The notes: a model not told the origin generated them from the sequence alone. DNA of 64,000 nucleotides from a beta proteobacterium AAP99 (GCA_001295775.1 LJIA01000001.1:186001-250000), one strand, 5' to 3'. Positions 35,560 to 45,921 are shown, counted from the stretch's first letter. Numbers and translations: made by a program.

Positions 35560-35667
35560 ACTGGCTGTGCTCCGGATACCTTTGCTGCATCGCAATAGTA
35601 TGTCGGATTATGAAAGGCCAGTTCACCTAATGCCAAGCAAGTCAGTGAAGTTCGAGTGTTTGCTCAA

Positions 35668-36417
35668 TCAGGCGTCGGTTTCCTCGTTCGCTACACCTTG
35701 GCGCGTCCAAACGCCGTCGATCAGCAGCTCCGACGGGCGAAATGCCGCCTTGTAGCTCATCTTGTCGCTGTGTTCGATCCAGTAGCCCAGGTACAGATGC
35801 GACAGGCCAAGCTGTCTGCACTGCTCGATCTGCCACAGGATGTTGTAGGTGCCGTAGCTGGCATTTCGCTCGTCCGGGTCAAAGAAGGTGTAGACCGAAG
35901 ACAAGCCGTCGTTGAGCACGTCGATGATCGAAACCATCTTGAGCACGCCCGCCTCATCGCGGAACTCCACCAGACGGCTGTTGACTCGGCTCGCCAGCAG
36001 GAACTGCGCGTATTGCTCGTTGCTGTCGTGATCCATGCCGCCGCCAGCATGGCGCGCCGACTGGTAGCGCTGATAGAGCGCAAAGTGCTCAGCGGAGTAG
36101 CTCAGTGCCGCAACCAGCGCAATCAGGTTGCCGTGACGCTTCTGCGCACGCCGCTGGCTCCGGTTGGCGACGAACTCCTTGGCCAGAAGACGAATGGGGA
36201 TGCAGCCCGCACAGCCGTCGCAGTGTGGCCGGTAGGTGAACAAGCCGCTGCGCCGGAAACCGAGGCGCACGAGTTCGCTGTAGACCTCGGCATTGATGAG
36301 GTGGCTGGGGGTGACGACCTGCGAACGCGCGAGCTTGCCTGGCAGATAGCTGCATTGATAGGGCGCAGTCGCATAGAACTGCAGCGTCGAAAACGGCAGC
36401 TCCTTGAGGTGGCTCAT
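35668..36417 (-). CDS. bpt: Aspartate/glutamate leucyltransferase (N-end rule)
   Basis: 249 residues, normal length. Transfers Leu from tRNA to N-terminal Asp or Glu of proteins, marking them for ClpS/Clp[23 protein letters not shown], the [11 protein letters not shown] cluster, [13 protein letters not shown], and [24 protein letters not shown] are the ATE/Bpt signatures. It lies 32 bases after aat on the same strand, making an N-end-rule operon aat-bpt behind the NUDIX gene. Confidence 0.93.
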   Translation of the reverse strand: MSHLKELPFSTLQFYATAPYQCSYLPGKLARSQVVTPSHLINAEVYSELVRLGFRRSGLFTYRPHCDGCAGCIPIRLLAKEFVANRSQRRAQKRHGNLIALVAALSYSAEHFALYQRYQSARHAGGGMDHDSNEQYAQFLLASRVNSRLVEFRDEAGVLKMVSIIDVLNDGLSSVYTFFDPDERNASYGTYNILWQIEQCRQLGLSHLYLGYWIEHSDKMSYKAAFRPSELLIDGVWTRQGVANEETDA

Positions 36418-36449
36418 CGATAGGCACCCAGCACTCGCATGTGTCGATG

Positions 36450-37172
36450 TTAGCGTCCGACGCGTCGCAGCAGATCAATCGATCGCAGCGCCTGCCAGTC
36501 AGGCCCAGGCGCAGGTGTCAGCTCGCGGAGGCCACTCAGAAACTGCGCGCGAGGGATGGGCGTTGCGCCCAGGCTCGCCAAATGCCCGGTTTGTTGCTGA
36601 CAGTCGATCCACGGCATCTCAGCATCGCGGCAGAGTTGGATCAGGCCCGCCAACGCCGTCTTGGATGCGTCAGACTCACGTGTGAACATGGATTCGCCGT
36701 AGAACATGCGGCCGATCGCCACGCCATATAGCCCGCCGATCAGTTCACTACCGCGACGCAGCTCAAGACTGTGGGCGTGGCCGGCGCGGTGCAGGGCAAT
36801 GTAGGCCGCCTGCATTTCAGGCAGGATCCAGGTCCCGCTTGCACCGTCACGTGGTTCTGCGCATGCGCGAATGACCGCTTCGAAGTCGGTGTCCAGCAGC
36901 AAACTGACGGATGAGTCTTCCTGGAATTGCCGGACTCGCTTGCGCAGGCTTGCCCGCAACTTGAAATCTGCAACCGCAAGCACCATCCGTGGGTCGGGGC
37001 TCCACCACAGAATAGGGTCGCCTGCGCTGTACCAGGGAAAGATGCCGTTGCGGTACGCGGCGATCAGACGATCGGTTCGCAAGTCCCCGCCCGCCGCCAG
37101 TAGGCCATTGGGTCGCCGCAAGGCGCGCGAGGCGCCAGGCAGCGGATCATCCGGGCCAATCAAAGGGATCAC
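36450..37172 (-). CDS. aat: Leucyl/phenylalanyl-tRNA-protein transferase
   Basis: 240 residues. Attaches Leu or Phe to N-terminal Lys/Arg. Family signature segments: [83 protein letters not shown], and [16 protein letters not shown]. Full-length. First of the aat-bpt pair; the NUDIX gene is 13 bases upstream in the same direction. Confidence 0.95.
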   Translation of the reverse strand: MIPLIGPDDPLPGASRALRRPNGLLAAGGDLRTDRLIAAYRNGIFPWYSAGDPILWWSPDPRMVLAVADFKLRASLRKRVRQFQEDSSVSLLLDTDFEAVIRACAEPRDGASGTWILPEMQAAYIALHRAGHAHSLELRRGSELIGGLYGVAIGRMFYGESMFTRESDASKTALAGLIQLCRDAEMPWIDCQQQTGHLASLGATPIPRAQFLSGLRELTPAPGPDWQALRSIDLLRRVGR

Positions 37173-37185
37173 TGGCGCCGGACAG

Positions 37186-37743
37186 CTAGCGGTGCCGACC
37201 GGTGCCGGGCCGGTCGACCACAGCCGTGTACGGACCAGCCTGCTGCATCAGACCGGCAGGATCTTCCAGGTAGCGACGCAGGCTCAGCACCACCGTCCGG
37301 AAGGCCATTTGTTCCCAGGGAATGTCTTGTGGAGCAAACAGTGCAGCTTCAAGCGTCTCCTCTCCGGGCTGCATGCGACTGCCCTTCATGGTCGCCAGAT
37401 AGAAGATGTGCACCTGACTGACGAAAGGCACATCGATCAAGCTGAACAGCGGGCCAAGTTCGATGTCGATCCCTGCCTCTTCCTCGGTTTCGCGGACCGC
37501 ACCCTGAGCCACCGATTCACCGCACTCGAGAAAGCCGGCGGGCAGAGTCCAAAAGCCGGACCGCGGCTCAATCGCGCGTCGGCACAGCAGAATCCGGCCA
37601 TCCTGGACGGGTAGCGTGCCCACAACGATGCGAGGGTTCACATAGTGGATCGTGCCGCACGCATCGCACATCGCGCGCGGTCGGTTGTCGCCCTCAGGCA
37701 CGCGAAGCGTGACGGGGTTAGCGCAGTTCGAGCAGAACTTCAA
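37186..37743 (-). CDS. NUDIX hydrolase with N-terminal zinc ribbon
   Basis: 185 residues. Zinc ribbon MKFCSNCANP...CDACGTIHYVNPR (two CxxC pairs) followed by a Nudix domain whose box GFLECGESVAQGAVRETEEEAGI fits Gx5Ex7REUxEExGU exactly. NudC-like architecture without the extra N-terminal domain; candidates are NADH, ADP-ribose or another nucleoside diphosphate derivative. It heads the minus-strand unit with aat and bpt and diverges from tRNA-Val. Confidence 0.9.
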   Translation of the reverse strand: MKFCSNCANPVTLRVPEGDNRPRAMCDACGTIHYVNPRIVVGTLPVQDGRILLCRRAIEPRSGFWTLPAGFLECGESVAQGAVRETEEEAGIDIELGPLFSLIDVPFVSQVHIFYLATMKGSRMQPGEETLEAALFAPQDIPWEQMAFRTVVLSLRRYLEDPAGLMQQAGPYTAVVDRPGTGRHR

Positions 37744-37828
37744 GGCGATCTCGCAGAAGGTGGGCGAACGTGACGGTAGCCTCGAAATTCTAGGTGGCGC
37801 CGATGCGCTATACTCACAGTTTCTCGTT

Positions 37829-37905
37829 AGGCGCGTAGCTCAGCTGGTTAGAGCACCACCTTGACATGGTGGGGGTCGTTGGTTCGAGTCCAATCGCGCC
37901 TACCA
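37829..37905 (+). tRNA. tRNA-Val (anticodon GAC)
   Basis: 77-nt cloverleaf with encoded CCA: acceptor AGGCGCG / CGCGCCT, D-arm GCTC/GAGC, anticodon stem CCACC/GGTGG with loop TTGACAT (GAC at 37863-37865), T-arm GTTGG/CCAAT with TTCGAGT. TATACT at 37809-37814 is a plausible -10. Confidence 0.97.
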
Positions 37906-38011
37906 ACGAATTGCAAGATCGGGAAAGGCACCTTGGTTATGACACCGCGAACTACGGAAGGTCTGAACTGAAGCCCGCGAGGCGAGTGCGTTTCCACGTC
38001 TATACTAGATC

Positions 38012-38047
38012 AACGGGATGCGGCTTGGCCTCATCCCGTTTTTCTTT
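38012..38047 (+). terminator. Terminator/attenuator hairpin just before thrS
   Basis: AACGGGATG (38012-38020) pairs with CATCCCGTT (38032-38040), followed by a T-rich run to 38047 and only 14 bases before the thrS ATG. TATACT at 38001-38006 precedes it closely. It either ends the tRNA-Val transcript or attenuates thrS. Confidence 0.75.
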
Positions 38048-38061
38048 TCCGGATCCAGAAC

Positions 38062-39987
38062 ATGCCCAACATTACGCTCCCTGATGGCTCGGTCCGCAGC
38101 TTCGACGCGCCCGTATCGGTGGCCCAAGTCGCTGCGTCCATTGGCGCCGGCCTCGCCAAGGCGGCGCTCGCTGGCAGGGTTGATGGCAAGCTGGTGGATA
38201 CCAGTCATCTGCTTGACCACGACGCGAGCCTCGCGATTGTCACGGACAAGGACGCCGATGGTCTGGAAGTCATCCGCCACAGTACGGCGCACCTGCTCGC
38301 GTACGCCGTCAAGGAGTTGTTCCCGGAGGCTCAGGTCACCATCGGGCCGGTGATCGACAACGGCTTCTATTACGACTTTTCCTACACGCGCCCCTTCACG
38401 CCTGACGATCTGTCGGCGATCGAAAAGAAGATGGGCGAGCTCGCCAAGAAGGACGAGCGCGTGGAGCGCAAGGTCGTGCCTCGGGATGAGGCTGTTGCCT
38501 TCTTCACGGGGCTGGGGGAGCACTACAAGGCCGAAATCATTTCCAGCATTCCGGCGGGCGAAGACGTGTCGCTGTACTCGGAAGGCGCGTTCACGGATCT
38601 GTGTCGCGGGCCGCACGTCCCATCCACCGGAAAACTCAAGGTCTTCAAGCTCATGAAGGTGGCCGGCGCCTACTGGCGCGGCGACAGCAAGAACGAGATG
38701 CTTCAGCGCATCTACGGGACAGCCTGGGCAAAGAAGGAAGATCAGGACGCCTATCTCAGCATGCTTGAGGAGGCCGAGAAGCGTGATCACCGCCGACTGG
38801 GGCGTGAGCTGGACCTCTTTCATGTCCAGGAAGAGGCACCGGGTCTGGTCTTCTGGCACCCCAAAGGGTGGACGATCTGGCAACAGGTCGAGCAGTACAT
38901 GCGCCGCGTCTATCAGGACAACGGCTACCTCGAAGTGAAAGGGCCGCAGATCCTCGACAAGTCGCTCTGGGAAAAGACCGGACACTGGGACAAGTACCGC
39001 GAGAACATGTTTACGACTGAGTCAGAGAGCCGGGAGTACGCCGTCAAGCCGATGAATTGTCCCGGGCACATCCTGATCTTCAAGAGCGGCTTGCACTCCT
39101 ACCGGGAACTGCCACTGCGCTTCGGCGAATTCGGTCAGTGCCACCGAAACGAGCCGTCGGGGTCTTTGCATGGAATCATGCGGGTGCGCGGCTTCACTCA
39201 GGACGACGGCCACATCTTCTGCACGGAAGACCAGATCCTCGATGAGTGCCTGAAGTACACGGCGCTGCTGCAGAAGGTGTACGCGGACTTCGGCTTCAAG
39301 GACATTCTGTACAAGGTTGCGACGCGTCCGGAGAAGCGGATCGGCGACGACGCCCTTTGGGACAAGGCCGAGCACGCACTCATGGAGAGCCTGCGTTCCT
39401 CGGGCTGTGAATTCGAGGTGTCGCCCGGCGACGGAGCTTTTTACGGTCCAAAGATCGAATACACGCTGAAGGATGCTATTGGTCGCCAGTGGCAGTGCGG
39501 AACCATGCAGGTGGACTTCTTTATGCCCGAGCGGCTCGGGGCAGAGTACGTGGGTGAGGACAACAGCCGTCATGTGCCCGTGATGCTGCACCGGGCGATC
39601 GTCGGTTCGCTTGAGCGGTTCATCGGCATGCTGGTCGAAAACTTTGCAGGTGCCATGCCTGCTTGGCTGTCGCCAACGCAAGTTGTGGTGTGCTCAATTG
39701 CTCAATCCTCATCGCAATACGCTGCGCAGGTGGCGGAAACGCTTATGAAACAAGGGTTTAGAGCGGTTGCCGATTTGCGAGGCGAGAAAATCACCTATAA
39801 AATTCGGGATCACAGTTTGCAAAAGCACCCTTACATCCTCGTCGTTGGGGATAAAGAGGCGCAGGCTGAGACCGTGGCCGTGCGAGGCCGTGGCAATCGA
39901 GACTTGGGCGTGATGGCAGTGTCGGCGTTTGCCGATCTCCTGCGATCAGAAGTCGAGTCCAAGAGCCACGAGTCGAGCGCGGCTTGA
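38062..39987 (+). CDS. thrS: Threonyl-tRNA synthetase
   Basis: 641 residues, standard length. TGS domain about 1-62, editing domain with [16 protein letters not shown], class II core with motif 2 ([14 protein letters not shown]) and motif 3 ([20 protein letters not shown]), zinc Cys in PMNCPGH, and the anticodon-binding domain from about 540. Charges tRNA-Thr and edits Ser. The leader hairpin abutting the start suggests transcript attenuation or autoregulation. The infC initiation codon follows 24 bases after the stop. Confidence 0.98.
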   Translation: MPNITLPDGSVRSFDAPVSVAQVAASIGAGLAKAALAGRVDGKLVDTSHLLDHDASLAIVTDKDADGLEVIRHSTAHLLAYAVKELFPEAQVTIGPVIDNGFYYDFSYTRPFTPDDLSAIEKKMGELAKKDERVERKVVPRDEAVAFFTGLGEHYKAEIISSIPAGEDVSLYSEGAFTDLCRGPHVPSTGKLKVFKLMKVAGAYWRGDSKNEMLQRIYGTAWAKKEDQDAYLSMLEEAEKRDHRRLGRELDLFHVQEEAPGLVFWHPKGWTIWQQVEQYMRRVYQDNGYLEVKGPQILDKSLWEKTGHWDKYRENMFTTESESREYAVKPMNCPGHILIFKSGLHSYRELPLRFGEFGQCHRNEPSGSLHGIMRVRGFTQDDGHIFCTEDQILDECLKYTALLQKVYADFGFKDILYKVATRPEKRIGDDALWDKAEHALMESLRSSGCEFEVSPGDGAFYGPKIEYTLKDAIGRQWQCGTMQVDFFMPERLGAEYVGEDNSRHVPVMLHRAIVGSLERFIGMLVENFAGAMPAWLSPTQVVVCSIAQSSSQYAAQVAETLMKQGFRAVADLRGEKITYKIRDHSLQKHPYILVVGDKEAQAETVAVRGRGNRDLGVMAVSAFADLLRSEVESKSHESSAA

Positions 39988-40011
39988 TTTTTTGACCATC
40001 GGAGCACCCGC

Positions 40012-40533
40012 ATCGCTACAGATCGCAGCCACCGCATCAACGGTGAGATAACGGCCCCAGAACTGCGCCTCATCGGCGTCGACAACCAGCAGCTTGGTAT
40101 TGTGCGATTCGCGGACGCGATGCGCATGGCGGAAGAGGCGGATGTCGATCTCGTGGAGATCTCTCCAACTGCTGTGCCTCCCGTGGCCAAGCTGATGGAC
40201 TACGGGAAGTTCAAGTATCAGGAGCAGAAGCGCGCTCATGAGGCCAAGCTCAAGCAGAAGGTCATCGAAGTCAAGGAAATCAAGTTCCGCCCTCAGACGG
40301 ACGATCATGATTTCGACGTGAAGATGCGGAGCGTTCTGCGCTTTCTGGAAGACGGCGACAAGTGCAAGATCACATTGCGCTTCCGTGGTCGAGAGATGGC
40401 TCACCAGGAATTCGGCATGCGGTTGCTTGAACGAGTGCGTGATGGTGCGCTGGAACTCGGTCAGGTTGAAGCGATGCCCAAGCTTGAAGGTCGCCAGATG
40501 ATCATGGTGCTGGCGCCCAAGAAGAAAAAGTAG
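40012..40533 (+). CDS. infC: Translation initiation factor IF-3, starting at an ATC codon
   Basis: 173 residues when started at ATC 40012 (read as Met). The frame is bounded by an in-frame TGA, the thrS stop, at 39985. Between it and residue 31 there is no ATG, GTG or TTG, yet the family-conserved [17 protein letters not shown] is encoded there. GGAG (40001-40004) lies seven bases before ATC. A GTG at 40102 would delete 30 conserved residues. IF-3 genes typically use rare AUU/AUC/AUA starts so that IF-3 represses its own translation. The core VVEI..., [17 protein letters not shown] and [11 protein letters not shown] are normal. Confidence 0.97.
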   Translation: MATDRSHRINGEITAPELRLIGVDNQQLGIVRFADAMRMAEEADVDLVEISPTAVPPVAKLMDYGKFKYQEQKRAHEAKLKQKVIEVKEIKFRPQTDDHDFDVKMRSVLRFLEDGDKCKITLRFRGREMAHQEFGMRLLERVRDGALELGQVEAMPKLEGRQMIMVLAPKKKK

Positions 40534-40683
40534 TCCGGCAGAACCACAGGTGTCTGCCTGATCTTTGAGCCCCGCGCCGGGCTTCGAGCAGAGGTATCTG
40601 CAGGCACGCAAGAAGCGTCCGGAGGTTGTTGAAGTGTCGGTCGGACCGACCACCTTGCGGCGCATTACGAAAAGGTAGTTGAG
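40534..40683 (+). other. infC-rpmI leader region
   Basis: 150 bases with hairpin potential: AGCCC/GGGCT near 40568, and the palindrome GGTCGGACCGACC at 40639-40651. In the ribosomal operons known, L20 represses rpmI-rplT through such leader structure; that role here is inference. Confidence 0.4.
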
Positions 40684-40881
40684 ATGCCAAAGATGAAGAC
40701 CAAGAAGAGCGCTGCGAAGCGCTTGAAGGTGCGCCCGGGCGGCACCGTGAAGCGGGGGCAGGCGTTCAAGCGCCACATCCTGACCAAAAAGACGACCAAG
40801 AACAAGCGCCAGCTGCGCGGCACGCTGAACGTGGATGCGACCAATATGGGTCACGTGCACGCCATGCTGCCGTATGCATGA
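40684..40881 (+). CDS. rpmI: 50S ribosomal protein L35
   Basis: 65 residues, full-length: [20 protein letters not shown] followed by [19 protein letters not shown], the strongly basic L35 pattern. It lies between infC and rplT, the universal order, with a 40-base gap to rplT. Confidence 0.98.
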   Translation: MPKMKTKKSAAKRLKVRPGGTVKRGQAFKRHILTKKTTKNKRQLRGTLNVDATNMGHVHAMLPYA

Positions 40882-40921
40882 GCCTTGGCTTGAACCGAAT
40901 CTGACTGGAAAGGACTAAGAG

Positions 40922-41281
40922 ATGCCTCGCGTAAAACGTGGTGTAACCGCACGCGCCCGCCACAAGAGAGTGATTGCCGCAGCCAAGGGCTACCGCGGTC
41001 GCCGTGGCAACGTATTCCGCATCGCCAAGCAGGCGGTGATGCGTGCTGGCCAATATGCCTACCGTGATCGCCGCAACAAGAAGCGCGTGTTCCGCGCGCT
41101 GTGGATCACGCGTATCAATGCTGCCGCGCGTTCGCACGGCATGGCATACAACGTGTTCATGAACGGACTGAAGAAGGCCAACATCGGTCTGGACCGCAAG
41201 GTGCTGGCCGACATGGCGGTGAACGACAAGCCCGCGTTTGCGGCCGTTGTCGACAAGGTGAGAACCTCGCTCGCAGCGTAA
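40922..41281 (+). CDS. rplT: 50S ribosomal protein L20
   Basis: 119 residues: [63 protein letters not shown]. Assembly protein of the large subunit and, in other bacteria, translational repressor of its own operon. It ends at a hairpin with a T-run before pheS. Confidence 0.98.
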   Translation: MPRVKRGVTARARHKRVIAAAKGYRGRRGNVFRIAKQAVMRAGQYAYRDRRNKKRVFRALWITRINAAARSHGMAYNVFMNGLKKANIGLDRKVLADMAVNDKPAFAAVVDKVRTSLAA

Positions 41282-41306
41282 GCCGTTCTAAATCTGCTCG
41301 ATGTGA

Positions 41307-41342
41307 AGCGGGGCTCCCCGAAAGGAGCTCCGCTTTTCTTTT
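41307..41342 (+). terminator. Terminator/attenuator between rplT and pheS
   Basis: AGCGGGGCTCC / GGAGCTCCGCT (11 bp, one G-U), loop of six, then TTTTCTTTT. As pheS follows in 40 bases without an obvious promoter, partial read-through is expected. Confidence 0.85.
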
Positions 41343-41382
41343 GGGCGGCAGACTGCCGCCTCGTCTCTCGGATTCGTGATCG

Positions 41383-42405
41383 ATGACGCAATCTCTTGAT
41401 GAACTTGTCAGGCAGGCGAAGGACGCTTTCGCTCAAGCCGATACGGCACCGGATCTGGAAAACGCCAAAGCGCGTTTTCTCGGCAAACAAGGCCTGATCA
41501 CCGAACGCATGAAGGCGCTCGCGGCACTTGATGTCGATGCCAAGAAGGAGCAGGGCGCACGAATAAACGTCGCCAAGCAAGCGATCGAGGTCGCGTTGGC
41601 CGCTCGCCGCTCTGAATTGGCCGAAGTCGAGCTCAACGCCCGGCTTGCATCGCAGCGACTGGATGTGAGCTTGCCTGGCCGCGCTCGTCATTCGGGAGGA
41701 CTGCATCCAGTCACGCAGACCTGGATGCGCATTGAAGAGATCTTCGCGTCGATCGGGTTTGATGTGGCCGATGGTCCGGAGATCGAGACGGATTGGTACA
41801 GCTTCACCGCGCTCAACAACCCTGAGAACCATCCGGCGCGTTCGATGCAAGACACGTTTTATGTCGACGCCCGGGACAGCGAAGGCCGCTTGCTCTGCTT
41901 GCGTCCCCACACCAGCCCCATGCAGGTTCGCTACGCCCAAGCCCACAGGGGGCCAGTGCGCGTGATCTGCCCAGGCAAGACCTATCGGGTGGACAGCGAC
42001 GCCACGCATTCGCCGATGTTCCACCAGTTCGAGGGTCTGTGGATGGATGAGGACATCTCTCTGGCCGATCTCAAGAGTGTGTTCACGCAGTTTCTGGTTC
42101 AGTACTTCGAGACCGAACGGCTCAACGTGAGATTCCGTCCCAGCTATTTCCCGTTCACGGAGCCATCGGCCGAGGTGGACGTGATGTTCGAGGAAGGTGC
42201 CCTGGCTGGTCGCTGGTTGGAGGTTGCGGGGTCGGGTCAGGTCCATCCGCAAGTCGTGCGCAACTTCGGGTTGGATCCCGAGAGGACGATCGGCTTTGCT
42301 TTCGGATCCGGGATCGAACGGCTCGCGATGCTTCGTCACGGCGTGAGTGACCTTCGTTTGTTCTACGAGAACGACCTGCGGTTTCTGCGCCAGTTCGCGC
42401 GCTGA
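41383..42405 (+). CDS. pheS: Phenylalanyl-tRNA synthetase alpha subunit
   Basis: 340 residues, standard. N-terminal coiled-coil (about 1-90), then the class II catalytic core: [70 protein letters not shown], and [22 protein letters not shown] (motif 3). Works as an alpha2-beta2 tetramer with PheT, encoded 33 bases downstream. Confidence 0.98.
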   Translation: MTQSLDELVRQAKDAFAQADTAPDLENAKARFLGKQGLITERMKALAALDVDAKKEQGARINVAKQAIEVALAARRSELAEVELNARLASQRLDVSLPGRARHSGGLHPVTQTWMRIEEIFASIGFDVADGPEIETDWYSFTALNNPENHPARSMQDTFYVDARDSEGRLLCLRPHTSPMQVRYAQAHRGPVRVICPGKTYRVDSDATHSPMFHQFEGLWMDEDISLADLKSVFTQFLVQYFETERLNVRFRPSYFPFTEPSAEVDVMFEEGALAGRWLEVAGSGQVHPQVVRNFGLDPERTIGFAFGSGIERLAMLRHGVSDLRLFYENDLRFLRQFAR

Positions 42406-42438
42406 GCTCCGACACAGCAGACATAGAGAAGAATCAGC

Positions 42439-44841
42439 ATGAGAGTTCCAGAGTCTTGGCTCCGCAGCATGGTCGATCCGGCGATTGGCACCGATGCACT
42501 TGCACATCAGCTCACAATGTCCGGTGCCGAAGTCGAAGAGATTTCGTCTGTCGCACCGGCATTCAGTGGTGTTCTTGTCGCCGAAGTTCTCGAAGTGAGC
42601 AAGCATCCGAATGCGGACAAGCTGTCGGTATGCAAGGTCGACGTGGGCGGCGAGGCGCCGCTGCAGATTGTTTGCGGTGCGCCGAATGTCCGCGCCGGGA
42701 TGCGCGCCCCATGCGCCGTGGTCGGTGCGGTCTTGCCGGGCGACTTTTCGATCAAGCAGGCGAAGATGCGCGGCGTGGACAGCGAAGGCATGCTCTGCTC
42801 GGCCAAAGAGCTGGGTCTGTCCGAGGACGGTGGCGGTTTGCTTGAACTGCCCGCCGATCTGAATGTGGGCGATGACTTGCGGGTTGCCTTGTCACTCGAT
42901 GAGAAGGTGCTCACACTCAAGCTCACGCCGAACAAGGCGGACTGCCTGTCGATCGCAGGCATCGCGCGCGAAGTCGGCGCGCTCAACAAGCTCAAAGTCA
43001 ACTGGCCGGAAATCACGGCGGTGGCGCCGGTCATCCCAGACGTGCTCCCCGTGCGCGTTCATGCGCCAGATCTCTGTGGCCGCTTCTCCGGTCGAATCGT
43101 TCGTGATGTCAATCCGAACGCAGCCACTCCGATCTGGATGCGCCAGAGGCTCGAGCGTGCCGGCCAGCGCAGCGTGTCTGCGTTGGTTGATATCTCCAAC
43201 TACGTGATGTTGGAATTGGGGCGCCCGTCCCATATCTTCGATCTTGATCGCATACAAGGCGGCTTGACGGTCCGGTGGGCACAGAAGGGCGAGACCTTGA
43301 AGCTCCTTAGCGGCAATACTGTGGAGCTCGATGAAGCCGTTGGCGTCATCTCGGACGACACCGCCGTAGAGTCCCTGGCGGGCATCATGGGCGGAGACTC
43401 GACAGCCGTTGGCGATTCCACGCGGAACATCTACATCGAGGCTGCGTTCTGGTGGCCAGATGCGATCCGCGGACGGGCACGTCGTTTTGGATTTTCGACC
43501 GACGCAGGACATCGCTTTGAGCGTGGCGTGGACGCGTCCACGACCGTCGAACATATCGAATACATCACCTCGCTGATCCTCCGGATCTGCGGCGGGCAGG
43601 CCGGCCCGGTGACGGACGTCGTCCTCGGTCTTCCACCCCGGCCGACGGTGCGCATGCGCGTTGCCCGATGCCAGCAGGTGATCGGCGCCAGCATCGACGC
43701 TTCAGAGATGGCGGACATCTTCCGCCGTCTGGGTTTGGATGCGACGCGAGAACAGGACACCTTCGTCGTCACGCCCCCGCCGTATCGATTCGATCTTGAG
43801 ATCGAGGAGGATTTGATCGAGGAGGTCGCGCGCATCTGGGGTTACGACAATCTGCCCGCGCGTGCGCCACTGGCCCGAGCAACGATGCACACCCACACGC
43901 AGACGCGCCGCACGCCGCACGCTATCCGCGCTGCGCTTGCACAGCTGGGGTACGTCGAGGCAGTGAATTACTCCTTTGTGCACGCTGACTGGGAACGCGA
44001 CTTTGGCACGGCGGGTGAGCCGATCAAGGTCCTGAACCCCATTGCATCAAACATGGCGGTGATGCGGACTTCGCTGATCGGTGGCCTGGTCGCAAACTTC
44101 GCGCATAACGCGCGGCACCGTGAGAGCGATGTTCGGATGTTTGAAGTCGGCAAGGTATTCATCCGCGATGCTGCCGCATCCGACGGACCGCTCAGCGTTC
44201 AGGGGCTCCGGCAGCCGATGCACTTTGCCGCGATTGCCAGCGGTCTGGCGCAGCCGGAGCAGTGGGGCAGCAAGCCCTCAAGAGCAGTCGACTTCTTTGA
44301 CGTGAAGGGTGACCTTGAGGCGCTGGTTCCGGGAATCAATCTGGGCTTCGAGGCAGCCGAGCATCCGGCGCTGCATCCTGGCCGTTGCGCACGGGTTTTT
44401 CACGCAGGTCGCGCGGTGGGTTTCATCGGCGAATTGCATCCGCGCTGGGTTCAGAAATACGACCTGCCCAGCGCGCCGATCCTCATGGAGTGCGAACTTG
44501 AGCCCTGGCTTGTTGCGCAAGTCCCGGTGTTCGAAGACTTCCCACGTACACCTGGCGTGACGCGGGATCTTGCGATCGTCGTGACAGAAGCGACGCCGAT
44601 GGCACGGATCGGCGCCGTGCTCGACCAGGTGGCGCAGAGCGCTGAGGTTGCGGGTGTTGTGCGGCACTGGCAACTCTTTGACGTTTACAGCGGCAAAGGA
44701 TTGCAAGAAGGACAAAAGAGCCTTGCACTGCGTCTGTGGTTGCAAGATACTGGCTCGACGCTCGACGAGCAAAAAATTGAACAAATTCAACAAGTTGTGT
44801 TGCGAGCGCTCGGTTCTGTCGGAGCCGAACTGCGCCGCTGA
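42439..44841 (+). CDS. pheT: Phenylalanyl-tRNA synthetase beta subunit
   Basis: 800 residues, full length. N-terminal tRNA-binding (EMAP-like) domain at about 40-150 (VLEVSKHPNADKLSVCKVDVG), B3/B4 editing domain, B5 domain (DASEMADIFRRLGLDATREQ), class II-like core, and C-terminal anticodon-binding domain (FPRTPGVTRDLAIVVTEATP). Second subunit of PheRS. In other bacteria the pheST-ihfA genes are cotranscribed, and the order is kept here. Confidence 0.98.
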   Translation: MRVPESWLRSMVDPAIGTDALAHQLTMSGAEVEEISSVAPAFSGVLVAEVLEVSKHPNADKLSVCKVDVGGEAPLQIVCGAPNVRAGMRAPCAVVGAVLPGDFSIKQAKMRGVDSEGMLCSAKELGLSEDGGGLLELPADLNVGDDLRVALSLDEKVLTLKLTPNKADCLSIAGIAREVGALNKLKVNWPEITAVAPVIPDVLPVRVHAPDLCGRFSGRIVRDVNPNAATPIWMRQRLERAGQRSVSALVDISNYVMLELGRPSHIFDLDRIQGGLTVRWAQKGETLKLLSGNTVELDEAVGVISDDTAVESLAGIMGGDSTAVGDSTRNIYIEAAFWWPDAIRGRARRFGFSTDAGHRFERGVDASTTVEHIEYITSLILRICGGQAGPVTDVVLGLPPRPTVRMRVARCQQVIGASIDASEMADIFRRLGLDATREQDTFVVTPPPYRFDLEIEEDLIEEVARIWGYDNLPARAPLARATMHTHTQTRRTPHAIRAALAQLGYVEAVNYSFVHADWERDFGTAGEPIKVLNPIASNMAVMRTSLIGGLVANFAHNARHRESDVRMFEVGKVFIRDAAASDGPLSVQGLRQPMHFAAIASGLAQPEQWGSKPSRAVDFFDVKGDLEALVPGINLGFEAAEHPALHPGRCARVFHAGRAVGFIGELHPRWVQKYDLPSAPILMECELEPWLVAQVPVFEDFPRTPGVTRDLAIVVTEATPMARIGAVLDQVAQSAEVAGVVRHWQLFDVYSGKGLQEGQKSLALRLWLQDTGSTLDEQKIEQIQQVVLRALGSVGAELRR

Positions 44842-44869
44842 CCCAGCCTTCTGATTGCCGTATCTCGAT

Positions 44870-45232
44870 ATGTGGGAAGAACTTCGCGAGGAGGTCCCCG
44901 AGGGTGGATTGACCCTCACGAAAGCCGAGCTGGCGGAGATGCTTTTCGAGCGCGTCGGCCTCAACAAGCGTGAAGCAAAGGACATGGTGGAGATGTTCTT
45001 CGGGCAGATCCGTGAATCGCTGGCGGTGGGCAAGGGGGTGAAGTTGTCGGGTTTCGGCAACTTCAACCTGCGTGACAAGCCGCAGCGTCCCGGTCGAAAT
45101 CCGAAGACCGGCGAGGCCATTCCCATCACAGCCCGACGCGTGGTCACCTTTCACGCCAGCCAGAAACTCAAGTTGATGGTGGACGGAGATTTCGAAGCCG
45201 CCCGTCATTTCGATGACCTGCTGGATCACTGA
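44870..45232 (+). CDS. ihfA: Integration host factor alpha subunit
   Basis: 120 residues as drawn. The HU/IHF fold is complete: [76 protein letters not shown]. The PGRNPKTGE beta arm bends DNA. The start is ambiguous: ATG 44870 lacks a ribosome site, whereas TTG 44909 (giving MTLTKAEL, the classical IhfA N-terminus, 107 residues) has GAGG five bases upstream. It follows pheT by 28 bases, the conserved arrangement. Confidence 0.93.
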   Translation: MWEELREEVPEGGLTLTKAELAEMLFERVGLNKREAKDMVEMFFGQIRESLAVGKGVKLSGFGNFNLRDKPQRPGRNPKTGEAIPITARRVVTFHASQKLKLMVDGDFEAARHFDDLLDH

Positions 45233-45255
45233 GCCGCGACCCTGCGGCCCCTTCG

Positions 45256-45711
45256 ATGTCCCGCATTACCGCATCTTCCGTACTTCCGCCTATTCCGGCC
45301 AAGCGCTACTTCACTATCGGTGAGGTCAGCGAACTGACGCAGGTCAAGCCGCACGTTCTGCGTTACTGGGAGCAGGAGTTCACGCAGTTGCGCCCCTTGA
45401 AGCGTCGGGGCAACCGCCGCTATTACCAGCACCACGAGGTGCTGCTGGTGCGCCGCATACGTGAACTGCTGTACGAGCATGGCTTCACCATTTCGGGGGC
45501 GCGCAATCGCCTTGAGTCAGAGCCCACGCCGGCGTCTGCTCAGTTCTCTGAGCCGGTGCCCGAACTGGCGCGTGTGCCTGTTCCAAATTCGGCGCGACAA
45601 AACCCGCGCACAGCTGTTTCTCCCCGCTCTGAAGGCCGCATCACGCGTGCATCTGAGGTCCGTCGCGAGCTTGAAGAGATTCTTCGCGTGCTCGATTCGG
45701 GGCCGGACTGA
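45256..45711 (+). CDS. MerR-family regulator adjacent to ihfA
   Basis: 151 residues. N-terminal winged helix YFTIGEVSELTQVKPHVLRYWEQEFTQLRP, then NRRYYQHHEVLLVRRIRELLYEHGFTISGARNRL and a Pro/Ser-rich tail with a final coiled segment. The effector-binding Cys residues of metal sensors are absent. The gene follows ihfA by 23 bases in most betaproteobacteria and its role is unknown. It is followed by tRNA-Pro. Confidence 0.92.
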   Translation: MSRITASSVLPPIPAKRYFTIGEVSELTQVKPHVLRYWEQEFTQLRPLKRRGNRRYYQHHEVLLVRRIRELLYEHGFTISGARNRLESEPTPASAQFSEPVPELARVPVPNSARQNPRTAVSPRSEGRITRASEVRRELEEILRVLDSGPD

Positions 45712-45759
45712 GTCGCGCGCCGAGGGGCTGCCGCTCGTCGTGTTAAACTGCGCAGCGTT

Positions 45760-45836
45760 CGGGGTGTAGCGCAGCCTGGTAGCGCACTTGCATGGGGTGC
45801 AAGGGGTCGCGAGTTCGAATCCCGCCACCCCGACCA
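45760..45836 (+). tRNA. tRNA-Pro (anticodon GGG)
   Basis: 77-nt cloverleaf with encoded CCA: acceptor CGGGGTG / CACCCCG, D-arm GCGC/GCGC, anticodon stem CTTGC/GCAAG with loop ATGGGGT (GGG at 45794-45796), T-arm GCGAG... with TTCGAAT. A TAAACT hexamer lies about 10 bases upstream. Confidence 0.97.
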
Positions 45837-45884
45837 ATGATTCGATCGTCCTCCCCTCCGGGGATGGCACGAGTGGCAACTCAG

Positions 45885-45921
45885 AAGCCCGCCCGGTGAT
45901 CCGTGGCGGGCTTTCTTGTTT
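45885..45921 (+). terminator. Terminator after tRNA-Pro
   Basis: AAGCCCGCC / GGCGGGCTT (9 bp), 11-base loop, then TTCTTGTTT. It ends about 12 bases before the surE ATG, so surE may rely on read-through or a nearby promoter. Confidence 0.82.
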
